Source: Anaerolineae bacterium (GTDB lineage: Bacteria > Chloroflexota > Anaerolineae > JAADDB01). Taken from it: a stretch of 64,000 bases of DNA. The position numbers were made by a program, and so were the translations under genes. Location: positions 49,888 through 113,887 of the forward strand of contig WFWT01000112.1 in the NCBI GenBank assembly GCA_015490995.1. Reading direction: 5' to 3'. Below, one piece after another: positions 52,211 to 61,187 of this stretch. The notes below the pieces were generated by a model. The model was not told the origin of the DNA. It was given only the letters and a program-made list of their open reading frames with translations, and did no database searches. Each line of letters opens with the position of its first letter. Position 1 is the stretch's first letter.

Positions 52211-53530
52211 TTATACCATGTCAAGGGAGGCCCCCAGATGTAACAGGGTCTCCACAAAGGTGGGATAGGAATCAACAATACATCCCGCGTCTGTTATCTC
52301 GGTTGTACCCGAGGCGATAAGACCGGCCACTGCTAAAGCCATGGCCAGACGGTGGTCGCCATGGGAGGAGACTCGCGCGCCATACAGTGAGCAGGGGCCT
52401 TCCACCACGAAACCATCTGGCAATTCTTGAATGTGCGCTCCCATCTTGTGCAACTCCCTCACTACCGCTGCGATACGATCGGTCTCTTTCACCCGCAACT
52501 CCTGGGCATCCCGCACTTCGGTACGGCCTTGAGCCTGAGTCGCCGCCACCGCGAACACGGGAAACTCGTCAATCATCCGCACAACCGTCCCCCCCTGGAC
52601 GCTGACCGCACGCAGGGGAGAAGGACGCACCACCAGGTCAGCCACCGGTTCCCCTCCTACCTCCCGCGCGTTAACCAGCTCTATGTGTCCTCCCATACGC
52701 CGCAACACGTCAAGCAAGCCCGTGCGCGTCGGATTGACCCCAACATTTCGAATGATGACCTCCCCACGAAGCACCAACAGGGCAGCCACCATCAGAAAAG
52801 CAGCTGAGGACATATCCCCGGGAACCGTCCAGTCAAACGGCGGAAGGGGCGTGGTGAGGGGATGAACGGTAATGGTGTGACCTTTCACGGAGATTGGCGC
52901 ACCTAAACCGCACAACATACGTTCGGTGTGATCTCGCGCCGGTCCCGGCTCACGGATAGTGGTCGGACTGTCCGCGAACAGACCGGCCAAAATCAAGGCG
53001 GATTTCACCTGCGCGGAGGCCACCGGTAGCTCATAGGTGATCCCTCGCAACGCACCGCCCCGAATGGCCAGCGGGGCATACTGCCCATCTCGACGACCTA
53101 AGATACACGCGCCCATCTGGCGTAACGGCTGAGTGACCCGCTTCATCGGACGCCGCCGTAGTTGCGCGGACCCGGTAAGGACAGAGGTCAAAGGGGGACC
53201 GGAAAGCAAGCCCGTCAACAGGCGCATGGTGGTTCCTGAATTTGCACAATCCACCACATCCGGCGGTTCCTGCCATCCTTCCGGTCCCGGGCTGTGGAGG
53301 ATAACGTCATCCGGGGCCGGTCTTTCTACTTCCAGCCCCAAGGCGCTTATCGCCGCCAAGGTGGCCTCGCAGTCCCCACCGTATAAGAACCCTCGCACTC
53401 GGCTGGTCCCTCGGGCCAGGGCGGCCAACATCACTGCCCGATGGGAAATGGATTTATCTCCAGGGACTTGCACTTCGCCCTCTAAACGAGGACAGGGGGA
53501 AACAACCAGGGTGGACCACCGTTCACTCAT
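52211..53530 (-). CDS. aroA: 3-phosphoshikimate 1-carboxyvinyltransferase
   Basis: VPGDKSISHRAVMLAALARG, DCANSGTTMRLLTGLL, RVSSHGDHRLAMALAVAGL. Confidence 0.96.
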   Translation of the reverse strand: MSERWSTLVVSPCPRLEGEVQVPGDKSISHRAVMLAALARGTSRVRGFLYGGDCEATLAAISALGLEVERPAPDDVILHSPGPEGWQEPPDVVDCANSGTTMRLLTGLLSGPPLTSVLTGSAQLRRRPMKRVTQPLRQMGACILGRRDGQYAPLAIRGGALRGITYELPVASAQVKSALILAGLFADSPTTIREPGPARDHTERMLCGLGAPISVKGHTITVHPLTTPLPPFDWTVPGDMSSAAFLMVAALLVLRGEVIIRNVGVNPTRTGLLDVLRRMGGHIELVNAREVGGEPVADLVVRPSPLRAVSVQGGTVVRMIDEFPVFAVAATQAQGRTEVRDAQELRVKETDRIAAVVRELHKMGAHIQELPDGFVVEGPCSLYGARVSSHGDHRLAMALAVAGLIASGTTEITDAGCIVDSYPTFVETLLHLGASLDMV

Positions 53531-54425
53531 GGACGGAGACCTCCCCCCGGCTGAAATGTGCGTCCCGCAAAGTTTTCATGCTGGTCAGGTGAAGGTAAAG
53601 GGGCCCCTCACCTTCCTGCTCGAGCAACTCGCGTATGACCTGCAATTCGGCCAGGTAAGCGTCCACCATGCTCAACACTGCTTCTCGGTTAGTTAACAGG
53701 ATATCCATCATCATCTTGACATCACTGCTGGCCAACCGAGAGGTATCGCGAAATCCGCTGGCCGCTACCTGCCATACCCGTGGGTCCTTTTCGCCCACAC
53801 GGTGGGCTGTAGCCATCAGGGCGACGGCCAGGAGATAGGGTAAATGGCTAATAACGGCCACCAGTTCGTCATGGCGTTCGGGGTCAAGGATGAGCGGACG
53901 CGCGCCCAGCCGAGCAATCAGGTCGTGACAAAGGGCAAGGGCCCAGGGTGCAGTACGGGGCAATGGGCAGAGGATAAACGTCGCGCCCTCATACAGGGAG
54001 GCTTCCGCGTGAGCTAACCCGGTTACCTCTTTGCCACACATGGGATGGCCACCTACCGGTTGAACGTGAGCCGGCAATGTGGCCAACGCCTGGCATATAG
54101 CTGCCTTAGTGCTGCCCAGATCAAGGACCACGGCGTCCGGTTTCAGGTAGGGACCAATGCGCCGAATTTGCCGGATCAGGGTACGCACCGGTGTGGCCAG
54201 AATCACCATATCCGCTGCCCGAACGGCACTTTCCAGATCGGTGGTAACGTCGTCCACCACGTTACATGCCCAGGCCTCGGCCACCCTCTCTTGTGACCGC
54301 ACCACACCGATCAACCGTGGTACCTCTGAATGACGACGCAGGGCCAGGGCCAGGGAGCCCCCCATTAACCCCAGACCCACAATCGTTATGGTCATATGGC
54401 CATCCAGATGATCCCGGGGCGTCAT
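53523..54425 (-). CDS. tyrA: prephenate dehydrogenase
   Basis: ITIVGLGLMGGSLALAL, VDLGSTKAAICQAL-like, GGHPMCGKEVTGLAHA. Confidence 0.92.
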   Translation of the reverse strand: MTPRDHLDGHMTITIVGLGLMGGSLALALRRHSEVPRLIGVVRSQERVAEAWACNVVDDVTTDLESAVRAADMVILATPVRTLIRQIRRIGPYLKPDAVVLDLGSTKAAICQALATLPAHVQPVGGHPMCGKEVTGLAHAEASLYEGATFILCPLPRTAPWALALCHDLIARLGARPLILDPERHDELVAVISHLPYLLAVALMATAHRVGEKDPRVWQVAASGFRDTSRLASSDVKMMMDILLTNREAVLSMVDAYLAELQVIRELLEQEGEGPLYLHLTSMKTLRDAHFSRGEVSVHE

Positions 54426-55286
54426 TCAGTCCGTTATCCTCTCCGTGGAGGATGCCTCATGCGCCGTAAGCTCGTCCCACAACAGGGGATAGACCCGGTG
54501 CTGTTGTAACGGTTGCACTAACGTGGGATCTTCCACCACAACGATCAGATCCACATCGGTGGGTAGAAAGTGCTGAATGACCTGTACCCGCCGTAAAGCA
54601 GGAATAAGGCCGGTGTGTGGAGGTAGCACGACAACTGCAAAGGTGTGCGTGAAAAACGCTCTAGGCGTGCGCGCCGAAAGAACGATTTCCGCGTCCAGGA
54701 AATCAATGACCTGTTGTTCGGCCACCACCGGCACTTGCAAACGAATGTCCACATCCCACGTTAAGGTGACCGATTCCCGTTCCGTTGTAGGCTGAGAGGA
54801 CTCCAAGTGCGTTAACCACTCGTTCAACACCTGTCGCTGAACGTCCAGAAGGGATTGAGCCGAACGATTAACGTTCTCCCGATAACGGTGGTACGTGAGG
54901 GAGCCGGGAGCACTGTGCCGCAACAACCGACAGGCATGCTGATAGGCCTGCTCCGCGTCCAAGAGCTGCTGGCGCAGATCTTCCCGGGGCCAGGTCTCCC
55001 ATATGTCTGAACGGGGGTCCAGCACCAGAGAGGGCGCCAACACCGGATCGCTCAACCGCATGAGCTCTTCGCTGGAACTGGCCTGTTGCACCTGTCGCCG
55101 CAACCGGGCAATACGTTCGTGCAAGCGCCGCGTTTCCAACATGGAGGTTTCGCGGGCCTCTTCCTCCATAGTTTTGATCACACCAGGCGCGGCCTTGCGT
55201 AGAAAGATCAGGGCCCGTTCCTTGTCCAACAGAGGAACGAGTACGTGCTCCAGGAATTTCGCGTGCTGTGGTTGCTGGTCAGTCAT
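54426..55286 (-). CDS. uncharacterised protein inside the aromatic operon
   Basis: 286-aa ORF between tyrA and DAHP synthase, same strand, start-stop overlap with tyrA; N-terminal coiled-coil-like, C-terminal alpha/beta-looking; no family recognised. Confidence 0.7.
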   Translation of the reverse strand: MTDQQPQHAKFLEHVLVPLLDKERALIFLRKAAPGVIKTMEEEARETSMLETRRLHERIARLRRQVQQASSSEELMRLSDPVLAPSLVLDPRSDIWETWPREDLRQQLLDAEQAYQHACRLLRHSAPGSLTYHRYRENVNRSAQSLLDVQRQVLNEWLTHLESSQPTTERESVTLTWDVDIRLQVPVVAEQQVIDFLDAEIVLSARTPRAFFTHTFAVVVLPPHTGLIPALRRVQVIQHFLPTDVDLIVVVEDPTLVQPLQQHRVYPLLWDELTAHEASSTERITD

Positions 55287-55314
55287 GGTATTTCCCCGTC
55301 TTCAGGGTCGCGCC

Positions 55315-56355
55315 TCAGGAGGTGGTTGCCGTCACCGGTTCCACCGCGATGTGACGTAATGTCTCCCAAAGGGCCTGCACCTCCCGGACGAGCCGGGCAA
55401 AGTTTTCCGGCCGTAGGGATTGGGCCCCATCCGAAAGCGCTTCCTCCGGCCGCGGGTGTACCTCCACAATTAACCCATCGGCCCCTGCTGCTACCATTGC
55501 CCGCGCCACCGGGGTGACCAAATCCCATTTGCCGGTACTGTGACTCGGATCGCCAATCACCGGCAGGTGCGTCAACTGTTTAAGGGCCGGGATGGCGTTC
55601 ACGTCCGTCGTGTTCCGAGTGTACGTTTCAAAGGTGCGAATACCCCGCTCACATAGAACCACCTGCATGTTTCCGCTGCTGAGAATGTATTCCGCGGACA
55701 TGAGGAGCTCTTGTATTGTACTCATCATGCCCCGTTTGAGAAGTACCGGCCGGTTCACTTTGCCCACCGCGTGCAGCAAGGCGAAGTTCTGCATGTTGCG
55801 AGCGCCAATCTGAAGCATATCCGCGTATTCGCTGACCAAGGGCACCAAGTCCGGTGAGAGCACCTCCGTAACTACGGGCAACCCATAGGTCTCTCGAGCC
55901 TCGGCAAGGATCTCAAGGCCCTTAAGCCCCAATCCCTGGAAGGAATAGGGGGAAGTACGGGGTTTGTACGCTCCCCCGCGCAACATGTGGGCGCCCGCTT
56001 CCTTTACCGCGTGCGCTGTCTCCAGAAGCTGAGAACGGCTTTCTACCGAACAAGGTCCGGCAATAATGATTAAACGCCCGTTGCCAATGGATACCCCGTT
56101 AATGGCCACCACTGTATCTTCCTGCTTCCATTCCCGACTGGCCATCTTGAAAGGGTGCAACACCCGCACAACGCGTTCCACGCCCGGCAAAACTTCAAAG
56201 TTGGAACGCGCAAGCGAACGTTCGTCCCCAATCACCCCAATAATAGTCCGTTCTACCCCGCGTGATACGTGCGGTGTAAAACCCAACTCCTGTACCCGCT
56301 GGATAACGTGATTGACCTCTTCTTCCTGTGCTCCGGCTTTCATGATGATGATCAT
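55315..56355 (-). CDS. aroF: 3-deoxy-7-phosphoheptulonate synthase (type I-beta), copy 1
   Basis: N-terminal regulatory region [90 protein letters not shown]. Confidence 0.94.
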   Translation of the reverse strand: MIIIMKAGAQEEEVNHVIQRVQELGFTPHVSRGVERTIIGVIGDERSLARSNFEVLPGVERVVRVLHPFKMASREWKQEDTVVAINGVSIGNGRLIIIAGPCSVESRSQLLETAHAVKEAGAHMLRGGAYKPRTSPYSFQGLGLKGLEILAEARETYGLPVVTEVLSPDLVPLVSEYADMLQIGARNMQNFALLHAVGKVNRPVLLKRGMMSTIQELLMSAEYILSSGNMQVVLCERGIRTFETYTRNTTDVNAIPALKQLTHLPVIGDPSHSTGKWDLVTPVARAMVAAGADGLIVEVHPRPEEALSDGAQSLRPENFARLVREVQALWETLRHIAVEPVTATTS

Positions 56356-56435
56356 GGCTATGCTCCCTCCTTTTCCATCCAGGTACCATATCGGCCTGAT
56401 GGACAACGCTGCACAGACCGCAGATAAGCCTACAG

Positions 56436-57482
56436 TTATCCCGTGGGGAGAAGAAGGCTTCGCCCGATGGCGTCCGCCACCCGGCGTACTTCCTGTACCA
56501 GTTGAAAAAAGAGCTCCGGTCGCAGGGACTGCGCGCCGTCAGAAAGCGCTTCCTCCGGCCGAGGATGTACTTCGATCAGCAAGCCATCCGCGCCCGCGGC
56601 GACCGCAGCCCGGCTCATGGGAAGCACAATATCCCATCGACCGGTGGCATGGCTAGGGTCGGCAATCACCGGCAGATGGGAGAGCAATTTCAAAAGGGGC
56701 ACGGCGTTCAGGTCGAAGGTATTCCGGGTGAGCTTTTCGAAGGTGCGAATGCCGCGCTCACACAACATGACCCGGTAATTGCCGCCGGTCAGGATGTACT
56801 CCGCGGCCATGAGCAGTTCCTGTACCGTGCTCATCATCCCACGCTTAAGCAACACCGGACGTTGTACCTGCCCTACCGCGTGTAATAACCCGTAATTTTG
56901 CATGTTACGAGCCCCGATCTGAAGAATGTCCGCGTACTCCGCTACCATCGGCACCATATCAGGGGTCATCACCTCGGTAACGATATATAACCCATAAGTT
57001 TCTCGAGCCTCGGCAAGGATCTCAAGGCCCTTAAGCCCCAATCCCTGGAAGGAATAAGGGGACGTGCGAGGTTTAAAAGCCCCGCCTCGCAGGATAACGG
57101 CACCCGCTTCCTTCACCGCGTGTGCCGTCTCCAGAAGTTGAGAGCGACTCTCGACGGAACACGGCCCAGCCATGATGACCACATCCTGGGCTCCGATGGC
57201 CACTTCAGGCAACCCGGGATGGGGATCCAGGCGGATGACGGTATCTTCTGGATGGGATTCCCGACTAGCCAGCTTATAAGGTTGGGCAATAGGAGTGACC
57301 CGCTCCACACCGGGCAAGCGTTCAAATTCCTCGATCAACAGGTGGGAAGTAGCCCCCACCACCACAATCAGGGTGCGTCCATTACTGTAGAGCGTATGCG
57401 GTGTAGCCCCCCGCTCCTGGACTCGCGCAATGACGGCACCTATCTCTGCTGCCGTCGCGTTAGGGTGCATAACCACCAGCAT
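56436..57482 (-). CDS. aroF: 3-deoxy-7-phosphoheptulonate synthase (type I-beta), copy 2
   Basis: Paralog of copy 1 with the same motifs: [58 protein letters not shown]. Confidence 0.94.
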   Translation of the reverse strand: MLVVMHPNATAAEIGAVIARVQERGATPHTLYSNGRTLIVVVGATSHLLIEEFERLPGVERVTPIAQPYKLASRESHPEDTVIRLDPHPGLPEVAIGAQDVVIMAGPCSVESRSQLLETAHAVKEAGAVILRGGAFKPRTSPYSFQGLGLKGLEILAEARETYGLYIVTEVMTPDMVPMVAEYADILQIGARNMQNYGLLHAVGQVQRPVLLKRGMMSTVQELLMAAEYILTGGNYRVMLCERGIRTFEKLTRNTFDLNAVPLLKLLSHLPVIADPSHATGRWDIVLPMSRAAVAAGADGLLIEVHPRPEEALSDGAQSLRPELFFQLVQEVRRVADAIGRSLLLPTG

Positions 57483-57508
57483 GCCATCCTCTCCTTACGC
57501 TTACACCC

Positions 57509-58369
57509 TTAAGTAACGCTTTGGTCAATCAACGAGCCGTTCTGCCACTCTGGCTGAGGCGCTGCGGGGTACGATCCCAGCAGTTTTACAAAAGCGGCCT
57601 TGGAGAGCAGGCCCACCAAAGCCGCCTGACACAGCGGCTCCTGCCAGTGACCCTCAAAGTCCAGGTAAAACACATAGTGCCAAGGTCGATTACGCCGAGG
57701 GCGACTTTCCAACTTGGTAAGATTGATGCCTCGCTGGGCGAACTCACCCAAGCACTCATATAACGCACCTGGCCGGTGAGGGACGGCAAACACCAGAGAA
57801 GTTTTAGCACGTTCACAGGGCGGCGTTTCCCCCTGTCCAATCACAAAAAAGCGCGTGATATTCCAACGCATGTCTTGAATGTTCTCCGCCAACACCACAA
57901 GACCATAAATCTGAGCAGCCAATCGGCTGGCAATGACGGCCATATCCGGTTCAGGATGCGCGGCCAAATCTTTCGCGCCGCCAGCCGTGTCATACCAAGG
58001 CACCGGATGCCAACCTCGCTGCAGGATAAAGTCTTCGCACTGGGCCAGAGCTTGCGGATGAGATCGCACCCGCCGAATATCCTCTATCCGAGTGCCCGGT
58101 GCAGCCATCAAACAATGTCGCACGTGCAGGTAAATTTCACCTTGAACTTGAAGGTCATGGTCCAGTAGGAGATCATATACCTTGTTAATAGAACCCGCGA
58201 CCGCGTTCTCCACCGGAAGGACACCGTGTTCCGCGCTGCCGGTCTCAACGGCCGCAAACACCTCTTCAAAGGTCCGGCAGGGGACGGTACTCACTTCCTC
58301 GCCGAAATGTTGATAAATGGCTTCTTCCGAAAAAGCCCCATGTTCCCCTTGAAATGCAACCCGTATCAT
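57509..58369 (-). CDS. pheA: prephenate dehydratase (with ACT domain)
   Basis: [54 protein letters not shown]-like [44 protein letters not shown]. Confidence 0.95.
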   Translation of the reverse strand: MIRVAFQGEHGAFSEEAIYQHFGEEVSTVPCRTFEEVFAAVETGSAEHGVLPVENAVAGSINKVYDLLLDHDLQVQGEIYLHVRHCLMAAPGTRIEDIRRVRSHPQALAQCEDFILQRGWHPVPWYDTAGGAKDLAAHPEPDMAVIASRLAAQIYGLVVLAENIQDMRWNITRFFVIGQGETPPCERAKTSLVFAVPHRPGALYECLGEFAQRGINLTKLESRPRRNRPWHYVFYLDFEGHWQEPLCQAALVGLLSKAAFVKLLGSYPAAPQPEWQNGSLIDQSVT

Positions 58370-58815
58370 TGCGGGACCCCCCGTTGGCGAAATGCATCCA
58401 GCTGCTCCTGGATCCACGTTTCCAGTTCCTCCCAGTCAATAGGGGGCAGTTGGGCCTGGTCTGGACGCAGGCTGGCCGCTTCCTTAAGGTACACGTGCAA
58501 AATTTCATCCTGGCGTTTGGTGGTATTCCAGTGCACCAGAATGCGCACCACCCGGGGTAACTGACCAGGCACATTCATCTCGTGGCCACACAGAAGTGGC
58601 ACATCCCACCATCCCAACTGACGAGCAGCCAAGGCCGGGAACTCCGCGTTTAAGTCCGGTGTGGTGGTGAAGATGGCGCTGGCTACATCTTCAGCGCGGA
58701 TGTCATTCAACCGAATCATTAAGGCCAACAACTTTCGGGTTTCCCGGAGAATGGCTTCCCGCGTATTTTCCTCTACTGTGGTTGCCCCCCGCACGCCACG
58801 ACAGACCACCCTCAT
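58366..58815 (-). CDS. aroH: AroH-type chorismate mutase
   Basis: [78 protein letters not shown]; internal ATG 58815 (RBS GGAGG) preferred because 58884 lies inside the terminator hairpin. Confidence 0.93.
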   Translation of the reverse strand: MRVVCRGVRGATTVEENTREAILRETRKLLALMIRLNDIRAEDVASAIFTTTPDLNAEFPALAARQLGWWDVPLLCGHEMNVPGQLPRVVRILVHWNTTKRQDEILHVYLKEAASLRPDQAQLPPIDWEELETWIQEQLDAFRQRGVPQ

Positions 58816-58854
58816 GGCCAGTTGCCTCCGCAATCGTTCGTCCCCGGTCAGAAT

Positions 58855-58888
58855 AAAAAAAGAGCGTGGGACTTTCCGTCCCACGCTC
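58855..58888 (-). terminator. intrinsic terminator acting as attenuator of the aromatic operon
   Basis: Minus strand GAGCGTGGGAC-GGAAA-GTCCCACGCTC-TTTTTTT: perfect 11-bp stem, 7-T tract, directly before aroH. Confidence 0.9.
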
Positions 58889-58915
58889 CGGAGATCCGTC
58901 CGTTTTAGCTATAAG

Positions 58916-59098
58916 TTAACCTACCATCACCGGTCGGACCCGGGCGTGGGACGGGTTCATAAAGCCCCAAAAGTAAAAGTAAAACCCAAAATAGAACACC
59001 CCACGCCGGGTCACGCGCGAGTCCAGAGCACCAACGAACCCCCACTCACCAACACTGCCTTGTCCGACCTGTTTCTGCACGTGCTCTGGACCCCTCAT
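58916..59098 (-). CDS. aromatic-rich attenuator leader peptide (60 aa)
   Basis: MRGPEHVQKQVGQGSVGEWGFVGALDSRVTRRGVFYFGFYFYFWGFMNPSHARVRPVMVG; 10 of 12 residues aromatic at codons 35-46; RBS AAGGGTGAGG; upstream of the terminator. Confidence 0.8.
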   Translation of the reverse strand: MRGPEHVQKQVGQGSVGEWGFVGALDSRVTRRGVFYFGFYFYFWGFMNPSHARVRPVMVG

Positions 59099-59137
59099 GA
59101 TGCCTCACCCTTGTTGCTACACCTTTACTACCCCCTC

Positions 59138-59166
59138 ATCATAGTGAAACCTCCCTGACATGTCAA
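59138..59166 (-). promoter_or_regulatory. promoter of the aromatic operon leader
   Basis: Minus strand TTGACA (59166-59161), 17-nt spacer, TATGAT (59143-59138). Confidence 0.75.
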
Positions 59167-59375
59167 ATTTCCAACGATAACCATATGTAGGGGATACCCT
59201 CCTGCCTTCCACAACCCCGCTTACGTTCCTGAAGGGAGTTCCCCATCGATGTCCTGTCCATTCCGAGCGCTCAAATGCACAGGAGCGCAGTCTCAAAAGA
59301 GGATTTGACACCTCAACTCAACGTGGGTATAGTATGCCCAACCCGGTTCTTTACCATGTTCGATCATGGCGAAGG

Positions 59376-59535
59376 CAGCAGAGGTGCCCGACGCCCCGGA
59401 TGGCAGGGCTTAAAGGCGAAGCCGGTGAGAGTCCGGCGCTGCCCCGCAACGGTAACCGGTCAATACCCAATACCTGGTATTCAGGTATCCAGGTATTAGG
59501 TATTAGGCCGGAAGCCCGGTCGCCCGCCTCTGCTG
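59376..59535 (+). promoter_or_regulatory. cobalamin riboswitch
   Basis: P1 arms CAGCAGAGG/CCTCTGCTG; core GCCGGTGAGAGTCCGGCGCTGCCCCGCAACGGTAA...GGCCGGAAGCCCGG matches the B12-element pattern; upstream of cobalamin genes. Confidence 0.88.
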
Positions 59536-59660
59536 GCTCTCCGTCCTCTCGCGGGAGGGGAGGGAGCACGGCGTCGTTCCGGCGCCGTCCTGAAGTTTGG
59601 AAGGTCTGGCTCACTTACCCGGTAAGTGGCCGCCGCCAGACTTTAGGCATTGGCTTCCGC

Positions 59661-59687
59661 ACCCGGCTCGCGCGAGCCGGGTTTTTT
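59661..59687 (+). terminator. intrinsic terminator, likely the riboswitch expression platform
   Basis: ACCCGGCTCG-CGCGAGCCGGGTTTTTT. Confidence 0.8.
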
Positions 59688-59765
59688 GTTGTCCGGCTCG
59701 CGCGAGGGGTCTCTCTACCCATCAGGCGCCCGGTCCTCCCGCGAGGGCTGGGCTCTTTTATTTTC

Positions 59766-59870
59766 GTGACGCGTGACGCGTGACACGTGACGGGTGTTGC
59801 GTGTTACGTGTTGCGTGTTACGTGTTGCGTGTTGTGTGTTGCGTGTCACGCGTTACGCGTTACGCGTCAC
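59766..59870 (+). repeat. heptameric tandem array (about 15 units)
   Basis: GTGACGC GTGACGC GTGACAC GTGACGG GTGTTGC GTGTTAC GTGTTGC ... GCGTTAC GCGTCAC, period 7. Confidence 0.9.
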
Positions 59871-59890
59871 GCTACCAGGGAGGTGACCTG

Positions 59891-60694
59891 ATGTGGCCGT
59901 ATCCAAAGCGCATTGTGTCCCTCGCGGCCGAGGGGGCCGAGATACTGGACATGCTGGGGGCTTTTCAGCGGCTGGTGGGGGTCAGCGGGTTTACCCGCCG
60001 GCCGGCAAAGGCGCGCGATTTGCCCAATGTCGGCGGGTTTGCCACGCCGGATTTGGAGAAGGTGCTGGCGCTGGAGCCAGACCTGGTTATCACCATGAGC
60101 GACATCCAGGCCGAGGCCGCCGCGTTCCTGGTGAAGCACGGGGTTCCGGTGCTGGCCTTGAACGCCCACTCGCTGGACGACGTGTGGCGGAACATCCTCC
60201 TGGTAGGGGCGGCGGTCGGCCGTCAGCAGGCCGCGGAAGCCGCGGTGACGCGGCTCCAGGAGGAACTCGCCAACGTGCGGCGTCGGTACGCGCCCGCGCG
60301 GCGGGTGCGCGTCTTCTTCGAGGAGTGGCCCGACCCGCTCGTGGCCGGCATCGGCTGGGTGAGCGACCTCATCGAGTACCTGGGCGGCGAGGACATTTTC
60401 CGGGAACTGCACGACCGACGCCGGGCGCCCGACCGGGTGGTCTCCCGGGAGGAGGTCGCCCGCCGGGCGCCGGAAGTCATCATCGCCTCCTGGTGTGGCA
60501 AGAAGGCGGACCTGGACGCCATTCTGGCGCGGCCCGAGTGGCAGGAGGTGCCCGCGGTCCAACACCGGCACGTGTACGAGATCCCGTCGGACATTATCCT
60601 GCAGACCGGCCCCAGCCTGCTGGAAGGCGCGGCCCAACTGGCCCGCCTGCTCCACCACGTCGCCCAATCTCCAATCTCTAATCTCCAAACTTGA
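59891..60694 (+). CDS. BtuF-like helical-backbone cobalamin/metal-binding protein
   Basis: RIVSLAAEGAEILDMLGAFQRLVGVSGF, LPNVGGFATPDLEKVLALEPDLVIT, FFEEWPDPLVAGIGWVSDLIEYLGGEDIF; ATG 59891 behind GGGAGGTGACCTG; no signal peptide. Confidence 0.87.
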   Translation: MWPYPKRIVSLAAEGAEILDMLGAFQRLVGVSGFTRRPAKARDLPNVGGFATPDLEKVLALEPDLVITMSDIQAEAAAFLVKHGVPVLALNAHSLDDVWRNILLVGAAVGRQQAAEAAVTRLQEELANVRRRYAPARRVRVFFEEWPDPLVAGIGWVSDLIEYLGGEDIFRELHDRRRAPDRVVSREEVARRAPEVIIASWCGKKADLDAILARPEWQEVPAVQHRHVYEIPSDIILQTGPSLLEGAAQLARLLHHVAQSPISNLQT

Positions 60695-60701
60695 ATCTCA
60701 G
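60664..60701 (+). repeat. ATCTCCAA-type degenerate short repeat
   Basis: CCCAATCTCCAATCTCTAATCTCCAAACTTGAATCTCA spanning the end of the BtuF-like gene. Confidence 0.65.
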
Positions 60702-60710
60702 GAGCCCACC

Positions 60711-61187
60711 ATGCGCCGTAAACGTCAGCGACGTTCTCGTCCCGGCATCTACGTCCAACGCCTCGACGGCCAGCAGGTGCGCCTGTGGCCGTTGCGAGGC
60801 CAACTGTTCGTCTGCGCGTACGGGTGCTGTTGCGGCCACGAGGAGAAGGGCCACCCGCCGGTTCCGGTGGACCTCTACCACCAGGAGTGGGAACGCCGAG
60901 GATTGGCCCGCTTTGTGCACCTGACGTTCACCCAATGCCTGGGGGCGTGCGCCTTGGCCAACGTGGCCTTGTTGGTGATCGACGGTCAAGCGTACGCCTT
61001 CCAGGGCATGACGGCCGAAGTGGTTCCGGTCCTGTTCGACTTCATCGAAGCGTGGGTTGCGCAGGGCGCTCCGGCACCGCTACCGCCTCCCCTGGCGGAA
61101 CGCGCCTTTCACCCTTACACCTGGCCGGAGGACCCGGTGGCACACCCTCCGGCTTGTGAGACCACGCAAGGCGAGGGGCAGGGATGA
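60711..61187 (+). CDS. [2Fe-2S] thioredoxin-like ferredoxin associated with cobaltochelatase
   Basis: LFVCAYGCCCGHEEKG and FTQCLGACALANVALLVID Cys motifs; 4-nt overlap with cobN. Confidence 0.78.
   Translation: MRRKRQRRSRPGIYVQRLDGQQVRLWPLRGQLFVCAYGCCCGHEEKGHPPVPVDLYHQEWERRGLARFVHLTFTQCLGACALANVALLVIDGQAYAFQGMTAEVVPVLFDFIEAWVAQGAPAPLPPPLAERAFHPYTWPEDPVAHPPACETTQGEGQG

Noticed and set aside
58816-58884. Start of chorismate mutase at 58884 (ORF-track start)
   Set aside because: That ATG lies inside the terminator hairpin; homology and RBS favour 58815.
59766-59870. CRISPR array
   Set aside because: Pure 7-nt tandem array with no spacers and no cas genes.
59780-59890. N-terminal extension of the BtuF-like ORF (MTRDGCCVLRVACYVLRVVCC...)
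   Set aside because: Translation of the heptamer array; a proper RBS precedes ATG 59891.
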